Below, piece by piece: positions 36,024 to 44,859 of a stretch of 64,000 nucleotides of DNA; positions within the stretch are counted from its first letter, which is position 1; every line of letters begins with the position of its first letter. The notes under the pieces are model-generated. The model searched no databases. It was not told where the DNA came from and saw nothing but the letters and a program-made list of their open reading frames with translations. The DNA lies in contig JAHXHN010000001.1 in NCBI GenBank assembly GCA_025656675.1, positions 186,001-250,000 on the forward strand. The letters are read 5' to 3'. The DNA is from Candidatus Thiodiazotropha sp. (ex Codakia rugifera). GTDB lineage: Bacteria; Pseudomonadota; Gammaproteobacteria; Chromatiales; Chromatiaceae. Made by a program: the position numbers and the translations under genes.

Positions 36024-38417
36024 ATGAACAACAACAAGCTGAAACCAAGTACTTCAGATATTTTTCTACAGAGAATTGAACGACAACGCCTCGAAAGCGA
36101 ATGTTTACGCACTCTGGATCTTCGCCCAAATGTTACAGGGCCCTGCAAACGCTACTCCTATCGAGGTCGATCTCTGTGGCTGGATCCCGATGCCCATACA
36201 CTCTTCCTTGATGGACTGAAGAACAATGCCGGCGTGTTTACTGTGGAGACCTATGAATCCATACTGATGAGGCTAAATCCCGAGCGTTCTGATAGGGAAA
36301 TTGATTGCAGAATGGATCAAGCCATCGCAGAAATCGAAACAGAATCGCTGAACACAACAGTAACACCGCCACTCATCGATTCCCCCCGGATCACCCACAA
36401 TATGGCGATCGACCTTTCCTATTTCGAAAAGCGTGTATTCGATAGATTCAAGATATCGTTAAACATGCAACTTCTCTGGAATGGAAAGACATTTCCTGCT
36501 GAGACCCGGGATATTTCCAAGTCCGGTCTGCAACTGAGACTAAAGAGTCCCATCGAAGTGCGTGAGTATGATCAGGTACGTGTCGATGTACTGCCCTCGA
36601 TCGACCGTCAGCTTGAACAACCTGAACTGGATTACCGCGTGGTGCGGATCCGCCGCCTTTTGAACGACACACTCCTGGCCTTGCAGTGTATCGAAAATGA
36701 ACCGAAGGACGGTTTGACGGTGATTTCAGAGCATATTGCCTCTTCATCCGAGTCGGCGTTGTCCGAGCAGGCCGACCCGGAAGATGCCCTACTCACGGCA
36801 CAAGCCCTGCTGGCTGAGCGCTTCTACATGCGCTCCACGACGACACTGCCTTTCTTTCTGTTTGAAGACCAGGCCACTGACTCACCGCTACGCATCATCT
36901 TTAGCAACCAGGCCAACCAGTATGCCTTGAAAGCCTTTGAAACCTCACAGGGACAGTATGACTTCAGTTCGCTGGTCACACTGAAACGTATCAAGCTGCT
37001 CATGCGCCTGGCAGTTCGTGACAGTAAGGCCGACACCCTCATCGCGGTCTATCGCTCTCCCGATCACGATACACCTCAGGTCAGAGCCGATCTCGAATGC
37101 AAGAATCATAAGCATTGGTGTCGCCTTTTACTGAAATATGCAGATAACCCTGGGTTCAGGGTATTCAAGGTCGTTGCCCGATTAGCTCGCCGACCCGTCG
37201 AAGTGCGGATTGAGGATGCAGTTGGACCGCTGGCTGAACATGACAATGATTTTGTTCGTAAACTGCTACTGGATGCCAAAACCTTATCGATTGTAGGTGC
37301 CCTGATCGATGTGACGGAACAGGTCTGCGGTTGGCGTGAAGGCTCATGTAGCCCTGAGCAGTCATCATATGATGATCCGATCATCTGCTGTGACGACCAA
37401 CAGTGCCTATCCCCCCCACAGCTTGTACCCATCCGTTATATTCAGGAAAACCGCAGTGAGGCTCGCTTTCTGGGACGGATGCGGGTAGAGATTCATGTTG
37501 CTAACCGGATCTATCAGGGAGAAACCCGTGACGTTTCAGCCCATGGGCTATCAGTCATAATTGCCGACCCGAATATCAACATCGATAACCATCGACAGGT
37601 AACAATAACATTCCCGAAGCTGGAAGCACGCAGTTCAGGCCTCACCCGCATTCAGGGCATTTTTCGCCATGTTCCGGCAGAGATCGTCAGTGGGCCAGTT
37701 GATAGCGAACCTCATCTCCGCTTCAAGATCAGTGATCTACCAAAAGGTCGTCAGTTTGCCAACACCTTTTCAAGCTATTTGGAAAAACGTCAATCAGGTC
37801 TCAGGGTGGAAACCTCACATACGTTACGTGCCGCTACCTCACGGCTCTACTCATCTATCTTTGTCGAAAGCTCCTCGACACTACCGGTATTTGTCTATCG
37901 CAGATCCCCTGAAGACTGGACATTCAAACTGGGAATAACCGCCTCCCCAACTCCGCTCACCGACTTCTTCGAGGTTGCAGACGGCGTGTTCGATTTCGAT
38001 GTATTCACCAGTAATGGCAGGCTGGATCATCTTATGCGCAAAGTGAATGAATTTGGTTCAGGGGAATTCACCCTCTACCTCTATAAAAAACGGCGCACCG
38101 ATTCCCCCTCATTCACTCTCAATTCGGTGGCAGATTTCGAAATCACCGACGAGGCTGCCCGTCGTGCCTATATACGTCATGCACGGGGGCACGATTTCCG
38201 CTGTGTGAAAATAGTTGTAAGCCTGCCCAACGTACCGCCTAAAGCTGAAATCGAACAGGCCATTGATCGTCTCATTCGTTTATCCCCTGGCAGGAGTGAA
38301 CGTCTAAAGGCTGATTTCGAAAACCTGACAGCCATTGGTGATGTGGTGGATATAACCGGGCTGGTCGAGGAGATCTGGACTGAAGAGCCGGTAGCTAATG
38401 TTGTGAAAAGAAACTAA
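36024..38417 (+). CDS. Tandem PilZ protein with a duplicated unknown domain
   Basis: This 797-aa cytoplasmic protein has two PilZ domains with intact c-di-GMP motifs: RxxxR at 137-141 with DxSxxG at 163-168, and RxxxR at 477-481 with DxSxxG at 503-508. Each is followed by about 200 residues that resemble each other. Shared landmarks are STTTLPFFLF versus SSSTLPVFVY, QYDFSSLVTL versus VFDFDVFTSN, and VGALIDVTEQV versus IGDVVDITGLV. The protein is therefore an internal duplication of a PilZ-plus-unknown unit, preceded by a 125-residue N-terminal part. It should be a c-di-GMP receptor; its output is unknown. Start ATG 36024 lacks a clear Shine-Dalgarno. Confidence 0.85.
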   Translation: MNNNKLKPSTSDIFLQRIERQRLESECLRTLDLRPNVTGPCKRYSYRGRSLWLDPDAHTLFLDGLKNNAGVFTVETYESILMRLNPERSDREIDCRMDQAIAEIETESLNTTVTPPLIDSPRITHNMAIDLSYFEKRVFDRFKISLNMQLLWNGKTFPAETRDISKSGLQLRLKSPIEVREYDQVRVDVLPSIDRQLEQPELDYRVVRIRRLLNDTLLALQCIENEPKDGLTVISEHIASSSESALSEQADPEDALLTAQALLAERFYMRSTTTLPFFLFEDQATDSPLRIIFSNQANQYALKAFETSQGQYDFSSLVTLKRIKLLMRLAVRDSKADTLIAVYRSPDHDTPQVRADLECKNHKHWCRLLLKYADNPGFRVFKVVARLARRPVEVRIEDAVGPLAEHDNDFVRKLLLDAKTLSIVGALIDVTEQVCGWREGSCSPEQSSYDDPIICCDDQQCLSPPQLVPIRYIQENRSEARFLGRMRVEIHVANRIYQGETRDVSAHGLSVIIADPNINIDNHRQVTITFPKLEARSSGLTRIQGIFRHVPAEIVSGPVDSEPHLRFKISDLPKGRQFANTFSSYLEKRQSGLRVETSHTLRAATSRLYSSIFVESSSTLPVFVYRRSPEDWTFKLGITASPTPLTDFFEVADGVFDFDVFTSNGRLDHLMRKVNEFGSGEFTLYLYKKRRTDSPSFTLNSVADFEITDEAARRAYIRHARGHDFRCVKIVVSLPNVPPKAEIEQAIDRLIRLSPGRSERLKADFENLTAIGDVVDITGLVEEIWTEEPVANVVKRN

Positions 38418-38459
38418 TCACAAGGGGACAGGGAAGCATGATATCCCGGGGTAAGCTCC

Positions 38460-38930
38460 TTATTCCTCCTTTGGCTCTAACTGATAGGGAAGAATTTTAT
38501 TAACAAAAAAGGCATCGGCCAGCTCGATATCGACCGGCTTCTCTTCGATATCCACGAACGGTAGCTCGTAGTCGTTGTATCCACGCAATCCGGTGGTGAG
38601 TGAATAGACCTTGTTGAATCCAAGCAGTTGCAGGTTGAACGCGGTCAGGATGCTACGATACCCAGAGCGGCAAACGACGATCACTGTCCGGTCGCGGGCC
38701 AAGACCAGCTCCGGCTCGGTCTCCTCAAAACCCCACTCGCAGGCAGATTCCACGATGCCGCGAGGCACATTGACACTGTCTAACACATGCATGGTGTCGA
38801 ATTCATCCCGCTCCCGAACATCCAGCACTAACACATTCGGGTCAGCTTTCATCATATCCTCCATGTCCCATGGCATGATCTCGTTTACCGATTTCAGACG
38901 CTCGGCGAGCAGGTCTACTAATTTTTGCAT
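38460..38930 (-). CDS. Rhodanese-like domain protein
   Basis: This 156-aa single-domain rhodanese has the active-site loop CRSGYRS with Cys87. VLDVRERDEFDTMHV is the conserved CH2A motif and GLRGYND the C-terminal turn. Such proteins bind sulfane sulfur as a cysteine persulfide, which suits a sulfur-oxidising cell. ATG at 38930 follows AAAGG; the longer open frame to 38978 has no such signal. Helical segments surround the rhodanese core at both ends. It converges on the PilZ gene and is followed upstream by a 272-bp gap in which nothing clear is seen. Confidence 0.88.
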   Translation of the reverse strand: MQKLVDLLAERLKSVNEIMPWDMEDMMKADPNVLVLDVRERDEFDTMHVLDSVNVPRGIVESACEWGFEETEPELVLARDRTVIVVCRSGYRSILTAFNLQLLGFNKVYSLTTGLRGYNDYELPFVDIEEKPVDIELADAFFVNKILPYQLEPKEE

Positions 38931-39202
38931 AATGCAGCCTTTGAGGTGGATGGATAATTCAGGTGGGGATGTTAACAACCCCTAATGTGCTTTTGTAGCG
39001 TTAAACCTTCACCACACAAACGATACGATCGAAGCACTACCGGTACGACCTGAAATCGCAGCTCATAGAAACCTAACCACTAATTTAAGGTGGGTATATC
39101 CACTTTTCCAATTATTAACTGATTAAAGCTTATATAAGAGGGGTAATCACTTGAACCACCGCACCAGTAAAAATATTGAGCAGCGCTTCAGGTTTTATCG
39201 GA

Positions 39203-42200
39203 TCATTTCTGTGAATCGTCTTGAATGACCGGGGCTGGTTTTGGAGAACGACGAAAGAACAGCGCCCCCATGATTAATGCGGGCAGGAACGTCAAGGTAA
39301 CGATCGCGGTGCCAACCAGCCCACACAGCACGATTACACCAACACCACGGTAGAGTTCAGTACCCTCGCCTGGTATCAGGACCAATGGCGCCAGTCCGCA
39401 CACAGTCGTCAATGTCGTCATGGCAATGGGCCTTAGGCGTATGGCGACCGCATCGCGCACGGCCTGCTGTGCCGCCATATTGTGTTCCCGGACATTAACC
39501 ATGGCCTGATGCACAATCAGAATGGGGTTGTTGACCACGGTACCCATAAGAATGAGAAAACCAAGCATGGTGATCATATCGAATGGCTGATTCATTGCCG
39601 GGTAGCCGATGGCCGGCAGCCAGGCGCCAATCTGGTTCATCAACCAGAGCCCAACCAGTCCAGAAGCGATTCCCAGGGGAATAGTGGTCATGATCAACAA
39701 GGGATAACCCCAGTGGGAAAAGATAGCCACCAGGACCAGATAGATAATGACAAGGGCCACCAGATAGTTGGCTGCAAGCGATTCGCGGGTGGCCTGCAAT
39801 TGGTCGCTGGCACCGGAGATGATGATTTTCACATTGCTGGGTAGGGCGCCGCTATCCTGTAGGTATGTCACCACATCGCGTTTGACGATCTCCAACCCTG
39901 TCTCCAGGGCGATATTGTCCGGCGGGATGATGCTCAGGGTTACGGTACGTTTGCCGTCGACGCGGCGGATATTGCTGGTGTCGACTGACTCCACGATCCT
40001 GGCCAGCGATGCCAGCGGCACCACGGCATTGGTGGGCGTATAGACCGGCAGACTGTCCAAGCTTTCCAACGAGGCATTGTTGCCCGCACTGCTGTATAGA
40101 TAGATATCGATCTTGTCATCTTCAAGGAAGAATTCATCGACAAAAGCGCCGTCGGTCAAGGCGGCAATAGTGAAGCCCATGTCGGCATTGGATATACCGG
40201 ACTGTGTCAGTCGCTCCCAGTTGGGCCTGATTTCGATCAAGGGTTGAGAGAGGGTCAACGAAGCGGGCTGCGACCTGACCCTCGGTTTTTCAAAAACCTC
40301 CTTGGCGCGGGATTCGGCTCGAGAGGCAACCGCATAGATGGTCTGCAGGGAAGGACCTGAAATGTCGAGATTGATGCTGCGGGTGCCGCCGCTATTGCTG
40401 GTTATGATGGAACCGCGTGATACAAACGAACGCATGCCGACGTAGCTATCATATTTCCTGTCCACGGCATCCATCAGCGGCTTTATGTGTTTGGGATCCT
40501 TAGGCTGAGCGATGATGCGTAGGCGTGTGGCCTGAATACTCAGGTTGAAATAGGCCATGGCGGGCACCTCGGTCTCGCCACGGTCGAACAGGCTCGGATC
40601 GTGATCCAGGAAGGGCATGAAATGCGCCTGCACTTCATGGCCGATACGCGTCATGGTTTCGAGATTGTAACCGGTGGGCGGACTCATGCTGGCAAACAGC
40701 TTAGGCTCCTCGCCTTCCGGCAGGTATTCAGCCGGAGGGGTGAGGTAGACGATGATCGCGCCACAGATTCCGATCACCACTGCAAGAACGCTCAACTGAT
40801 GCATGCGCGTCCCGACTATCCATTCGACACGCTTAATCAGGAAGTCCTTCCAACCCAGTCTGGTTGCGGACTGACGCTCCAGGCTGCCGCTGAAGACGTG
40901 CGCCGCCGCCGCGGGTATCACCACAATCGCTACCAGCATGGAGGCGATGATGGAAGCGGAAATGGCGATGGCGACGTCAGAATACAGCTGCCCGGCCTCT
41001 TCGGCGATAAATACGATGGGCACGAACACAAGCACCGTGGTCAGGGTCGAGGCAAGTACTGCAGGCCAAACCTTGCGTGCTCCGTCAACGGCGGCCTGCC
41101 ATCGATCCAGCCCCTTGCGCCAGGAGAGTTCGATGCTTTCCAGCACCACAATACTGTTGTCCAGCGTCATGCCGATGGCAAAAGCCACGCCAGCCAATGA
41201 GATAACATTGATGGTACGCCCCGCTAAGATCAATCCCATGAAGGCGGCGATGGTGCAGACTGGAATACCCATCACACCGATCAGTGTTGCCTTGCCGGTG
41301 CGCAGGAACAGGAACATTACAATACTGGCCAATACTGCTCCGATAAGCAGATTGGTCCAGACATTATAGATCGATGCCTCAACATAACCCACGTCATCTG
41401 CCACCAGAAACATCTGCATGCCAGCAGGTTTGAGTACCTCTTCGTTGATGGCCTCGACCTCAGGCATCATGGCCCGTTTGATGTCGATGACATTGGAGCC
41501 CGCTTGACGTCGTACCGACATGCCGATGACCGGACTGCCATCCGTATAAGAGTAACGGGTGATCTCGAAATGGCCGAGCCGTATCTCAGCAATCTCACCA
41601 AGACGAGTCAGGGCATCGCCCTGATTGTCTACAATCACCTCTTTCAGTTCTTCGACATTGCGAACACGCCCGATGGTGCGCAGCAGATAACGCCGTTTGC
41701 CAGATTCGATCTCACCGCCGGAGACGTCACGATTTCGCTGTTGGATGGCTTGGCGCACTTGGGCCACGGTGAGATTGCGTTCGGCGAGTCGAGCAGGGTC
41801 GACCAGTATCTGTATCTGTCGTTCGGCACCGCCGTAGACAGAGATCTCCGACACCCCTGGCACCGTTTCCATACGCACGGCCACATGGTCCCGTATGAAG
41901 TCCTGCATGGGGATCATATCCAGGTTGCGCGGATTGCCCGGCAAGGGCATAACCCGGAAATACATAAATGAGTTGGCAGAAAAGGAGGTGGCGTAGATAC
42001 GCGGTTCATCCACGTTGTTGGGATAAGAGGGCACGCGGCTCAGGGCATTGATGACTTCGATCAGGGTATCGTTAAGGTTGATACCGAACGGGAACTCCAG
42101 TTCAACCTGAGCGCGACCAAAGGAGGCCGAGGAGACGAAGCGCTGCAGACCGCGCACACTGCGCAGGTGTTCTTCCTGTTCGATAAGGATCTCTTTTTCG

Positions 42201-42370
42201 ACATCCTGCGGCGTAGCGCCTGGCCAGTTGGTGCGGATGGAGATGGTGCGAACCTCGAGATCCGGGATCATTTGCACCGGTATTTTCAAGGCGGCGACGA
42301 TCCCCAGCACAATCACGATGAGCACGCCCACAGCGATCAGAATTCCGTGTTTGACCATTGCCTCGAACAT
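39203..42370 (-). CDS. RND efflux transporter, inner-membrane subunit (HAE1-like)
   Basis: This 1055-aa protein has the AcrB-type layout of twelve TM helices with two large periplasmic loops. TM1 is followed by the porter domain (MIPDLEVRTISIRTNWPGATPQDVE), TM4 carries the proton-relay Asp in GMTLDNSIVVLESIE, and the second half ends with the TM10-12 block. ATG at 42370 replaces an upstream open frame because the sequence MFEAMVKHGILIAVGVLIV begins TM1. It lies 19 bp after its adaptor gene, forming a two-gene operon. No outer-membrane TolC-like gene is present, so that partner is elsewhere. The substrate cannot be stated. Confidence 0.93.
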   Translation of the reverse strand: MFEAMVKHGILIAVGVLIVIVLGIVAALKIPVQMIPDLEVRTISIRTNWPGATPQDVEKEILIEQEEHLRSVRGLQRFVSSASFGRAQVELEFPFGINLNDTLIEVINALSRVPSYPNNVDEPRIYATSFSANSFMYFRVMPLPGNPRNLDMIPMQDFIRDHVAVRMETVPGVSEISVYGGAERQIQILVDPARLAERNLTVAQVRQAIQQRNRDVSGGEIESGKRRYLLRTIGRVRNVEELKEVIVDNQGDALTRLGEIAEIRLGHFEITRYSYTDGSPVIGMSVRRQAGSNVIDIKRAMMPEVEAINEEVLKPAGMQMFLVADDVGYVEASIYNVWTNLLIGAVLASIVMFLFLRTGKATLIGVMGIPVCTIAAFMGLILAGRTINVISLAGVAFAIGMTLDNSIVVLESIELSWRKGLDRWQAAVDGARKVWPAVLASTLTTVLVFVPIVFIAEEAGQLYSDVAIAISASIIASMLVAIVVIPAAAAHVFSGSLERQSATRLGWKDFLIKRVEWIVGTRMHQLSVLAVVIGICGAIIVYLTPPAEYLPEGEEPKLFASMSPPTGYNLETMTRIGHEVQAHFMPFLDHDPSLFDRGETEVPAMAYFNLSIQATRLRIIAQPKDPKHIKPLMDAVDRKYDSYVGMRSFVSRGSIITSNSGGTRSINLDISGPSLQTIYAVASRAESRAKEVFEKPRVRSQPASLTLSQPLIEIRPNWERLTQSGISNADMGFTIAALTDGAFVDEFFLEDDKIDIYLYSSAGNNASLESLDSLPVYTPTNAVVPLASLARIVESVDTSNIRRVDGKRTVTLSIIPPDNIALETGLEIVKRDVVTYLQDSGALPSNVKIIISGASDQLQATRESLAANYLVALVIIYLVLVAIFSHWGYPLLIMTTIPLGIASGLVGLWLMNQIGAWLPAIGYPAMNQPFDMITMLGFLILMGTVVNNPILIVHQAMVNVREHNMAAQQAVRDAVAIRLRPIAMTTLTTVCGLAPLVLIPGEGTELYRGVGVIVLCGLVGTAIVTLTFLPALIMGALFFRRSPKPAPVIQDDSQK

Positions 42371-42389
42371 GACTATTCCAGTGGACTCT

Positions 42390-43451
42390 TTATTCGGCAC
42401 GCTTGATGCTGACGCCCTGCCCATCGCGCAGCGCTTCATTGCCTTGCACCACAACTGTCGTATCGGCGGCCAGGCCGCTGTTGATGGCGACCTTGCCGTT
42501 GAAACTCAAGCCAGTCTGAACCGGCAGTTCCGAGACCGTGGTGCGCTCGCCTTCCTGATTGACCGCCCATACGGTGACTCGACCGTCTGGGTAGCGTATC
42601 AATGCATCACGATCGACCACGACGCCTCGAGTCCCTGTATTCAAACGCAGTACCCCGCTGGCCGACATCCCCGGCACCAGCTTCGCCTGGAGATCCTCCA
42701 GCGCTGTACGAATCAGAAAGGTGCGAGTGTCCGGATCGGTTACCGGGATAATGGTTTCGATCAAGCCATCGAATGCTTGCCCAGGCAGTGCATCCAAGCG
42801 GATATGAATCTTGGTGGCCTTATCCAATTTGGCGTAAACGGATTGCGGAACCCGGAAGTCAATGCGCAGTCCCTCAGTAGCGATTAATTCGACAACGGTG
42901 TCACCGGGCTGAATCCACTCACCCTGCTCGACGAGTCTGCGACTGATGACACCGGCGAACGGAGCAATGAGCTTGTGTCGCTTCAGTTGCGCCGCCTGGC
43001 GTTGTTGCTCCGCACGGAAACGTTTTACACCAGCACCGTCAATGCGAACCTCTGCCGCCAGTGACTCTATTTCGTTGGCTGACACGCTGTGACGCTTGGC
43101 AAGCGTCTTGGCATCGTCCAGGCGGCGTTTGGCGTCCTCCAATTCCTGGATCGCTATTTCCGTTGCAGCACGAGCCGCCGCCAGGGAAAGCCTGTCCAGC
43201 TCCGAATTGAGCTGCAGAATTTCATCACCGGTCCTCACCGGGTCGCCTATCTTGATTGCCATGCTCTCAACGATACCGCTCACCTCGGTCGATAGCTTAG
43301 CGATCCGTGTCGAAATTACACTGCCGGTTATGGGTACCTCCTCGATTAGAGCAACCTCCTTGGCTAAGTCCACCAGAACCATCGGACCGCGCTGTTGACC
43401 AAACGCTACGCTCCCGTAAATAAAAGCCATTAACACCAGGGACCGTCTCAT
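42390..43451 (-). CDS. RND periplasmic adaptor subunit (membrane fusion protein)
   Basis: This 353-aa MFP/HlyD-type protein has a signal peptide (MRRSLVLMAFIYGSVAFG), a barrel/lipoyl part (ISTEVSGIVESMAIKIGDPV), an alpha-helical hairpin (residues about 75-135, Ala/Glu/Lys-rich), the second lipoyl half (LIAPFAGVISRRLVEQGEWI) and the membrane-proximal domain. It links the inner-membrane pump to an outer-membrane channel. The start is ATG 43451 or ATG 43496. The first lies in a small hairpin; the second has AAGG upstream but gives a longer signal n-region. Confidence 0.92.
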   Translation of the reverse strand: MRRSLVLMAFIYGSVAFGQQRGPMVLVDLAKEVALIEEVPITGSVISTRIAKLSTEVSGIVESMAIKIGDPVRTGDEILQLNSELDRLSLAAARAATEIAIQELEDAKRRLDDAKTLAKRHSVSANEIESLAAEVRIDGAGVKRFRAEQQRQAAQLKRHKLIAPFAGVISRRLVEQGEWIQPGDTVVELIATEGLRIDFRVPQSVYAKLDKATKIHIRLDALPGQAFDGLIETIIPVTDPDTRTFLIRTALEDLQAKLVPGMSASGVLRLNTGTRGVVVDRDALIRYPDGRVTVWAVNQEGERTTVSELPVQTGLSFNGKVAINSGLAADTTVVVQGNEALRDGQGVSIKRAE

Positions 43452-43462
43452 AACAATGAGAC
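43445..43462 (-). promoter_or_regulatory. Hairpin over the adaptor start codon
   Basis: GTCTCAT and ATGAGAC pair as a 7-bp stem with a 4-nt loop, so ATG 43451 would be inside the stem of the mRNA. This could limit initiation there or mean that ATG 43496 is used. Confidence 0.4.
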
Positions 43463-44046
43463 CCACCTGGTGCTGATTTTCTCGAGAGATACCCATAAGA
43501 CCTTGACCGGAGATACATTGAAAAGACGCTACAAATATATCACCGAAGCTCAAAAATGGAGCATGATTCTCTAACGGAAGAATTTGATTTCTCACGGAGT
43601 TAATTATTTTTAACCTCTCCCATCTACTGAAATCAGACGTGTCCAGCTGATATTTTGTCTAGATTGCCCCCCGGCTTTCAGTCCATCTGGTACAAATCAA
43701 TGTAGCTTCTGCTTCAGGAATTGGCTGAAAAGCGGTCATGATTATCGGTCTGCATATTCCCAGTGAAAGCGTGCAGCGCTCCGCTGTAGGTATCCATTTT
43801 GTGATGGATTCGGGATGGCCGAATAGCCAGCAATTCAGTCATTCAACTATAGACATCTGATCAGGCCAATGTATACAAATGGTATGATCTAGCGAGCAAT
43901 AGATGCCTTAGCTAAAGTGTCGATGCAAATATCGATGGGCGTTGTAACCGCATCCCATTGGGTGCTAACTAAGTGTTTTATGTGGATATATTTATTATGA
44001 GACGGTGTAAGGCAATGAATATTAAAAACAATAGTAGGGTAACACC
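43452..44046. other. Long intergenic region before rsmA
   Basis: About 450-595 bp without a supported gene, depending on the adaptor start. Nothing could be identified with confidence. One part (43720-43850, containing GGCTGAAAAGCGGTCATG) is less AT-rich than its surroundings and looks like non-coding remnant sequence. Confidence 0.4.
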
Positions 44047-44835
44047 TTGAATCACCGCCCTAGGAAAAGGTTCGGCCAAAACTTCCTCCACGATCCCAAT
44101 ATCATCCAGCGCATCGTACAAGCCATCGATCCTCAACCGGATGAACAGCTCATTGAGATCGGTCCGGGACAGGGGGCCATTACCACTGAATTACTGCCGT
44201 TGGCAGGTCGGATGCAGGTTATTGAACTCGACCGTGATCTGATCGAACCGTTGGCGCATCGCTGTGCCTCACTCGGTGAACTGGTGATCCATAACACGGA
44301 TGCCCTAAAGTTTGATTTCTCATCCCTGGTGGAGGCCGGTCGCCCTCTACGGGTGGTAGGGAACCTGCCTTACAATATCTCCACACCACTGCTGTTTCAT
44401 CTGCTCGATCAATCCGAGCATCTGCTCGATATGCACTTCATGCTACAGAAAGAAGTGGTAGATCGTATGGCTGCCGAACCTGGTAGCAAAATTTACGGCA
44501 GACTCTCTGTCATGTTACAGGCCAGAGCCCGTGTCACTTCACTGTTTCACATCGGACCGGGTGCATTCAATCCACCGCCCAAGGTCGATTCAGCATTCGT
44601 ACGCTTGCAACCCAGCAATCCGCCCCCATATCGGATTAACGATTGGGGACTCTTCAGCACATTGGTCAGGCAGGCCTTTTCACAAAGGCGCAAGACCCTG
44701 CGCAACAGCCTGAGAAAGACCCTGTCCACTGATACGATAGAGGCAGCCGGCATAGATCCGGGATGCAGGGCGGAACAGCTTTCCGTAGAGGATTTCGCCA
44801 CCCTGGCCAACCGAGCCGTATCGGCTAACAATTAA
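44047..44835 (+). CDS. rsmA: 16S rRNA dimethyladenosine transferase
   Basis: This 262-aa enzyme (KsgA) dimethylates two adjacent adenines in helix 45 of 16S rRNA during 30S maturation. The N-terminal RKRFGQNFLHDPNII is diagnostic, the SAM motif I is LIEIGPGQGAITTELL, and the catalytic motif is VVGNLPYNIST. It starts at TTG 44047, after TAGGG. The next gene, lon, begins 24 bp downstream, an unusual pairing, since rsmA more often lies with pdxA or apaG. Confidence 0.95.
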   Translation: MNHRPRKRFGQNFLHDPNIIQRIVQAIDPQPDEQLIEIGPGQGAITTELLPLAGRMQVIELDRDLIEPLAHRCASLGELVIHNTDALKFDFSSLVEAGRPLRVVGNLPYNISTPLLFHLLDQSEHLLDMHFMLQKEVVDRMAAEPGSKIYGRLSVMLQARARVTSLFHIGPGAFNPPPKVDSAFVRLQPSNPPPYRINDWGLFSTLVRQAFSQRRKTLRNSLRKTLSTDTIEAAGIDPGCRAEQLSVEDFATLANRAVSANN

Positions 44836-44859
44836 TTGCATAACGAGAAAGGTATAAGG

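Noticed and set aside
40601..41200. 199-codon plus-strand open frame
   Set aside because: Antisense shadow of the RND pump; low-complexity, His/Asp-rich composition.
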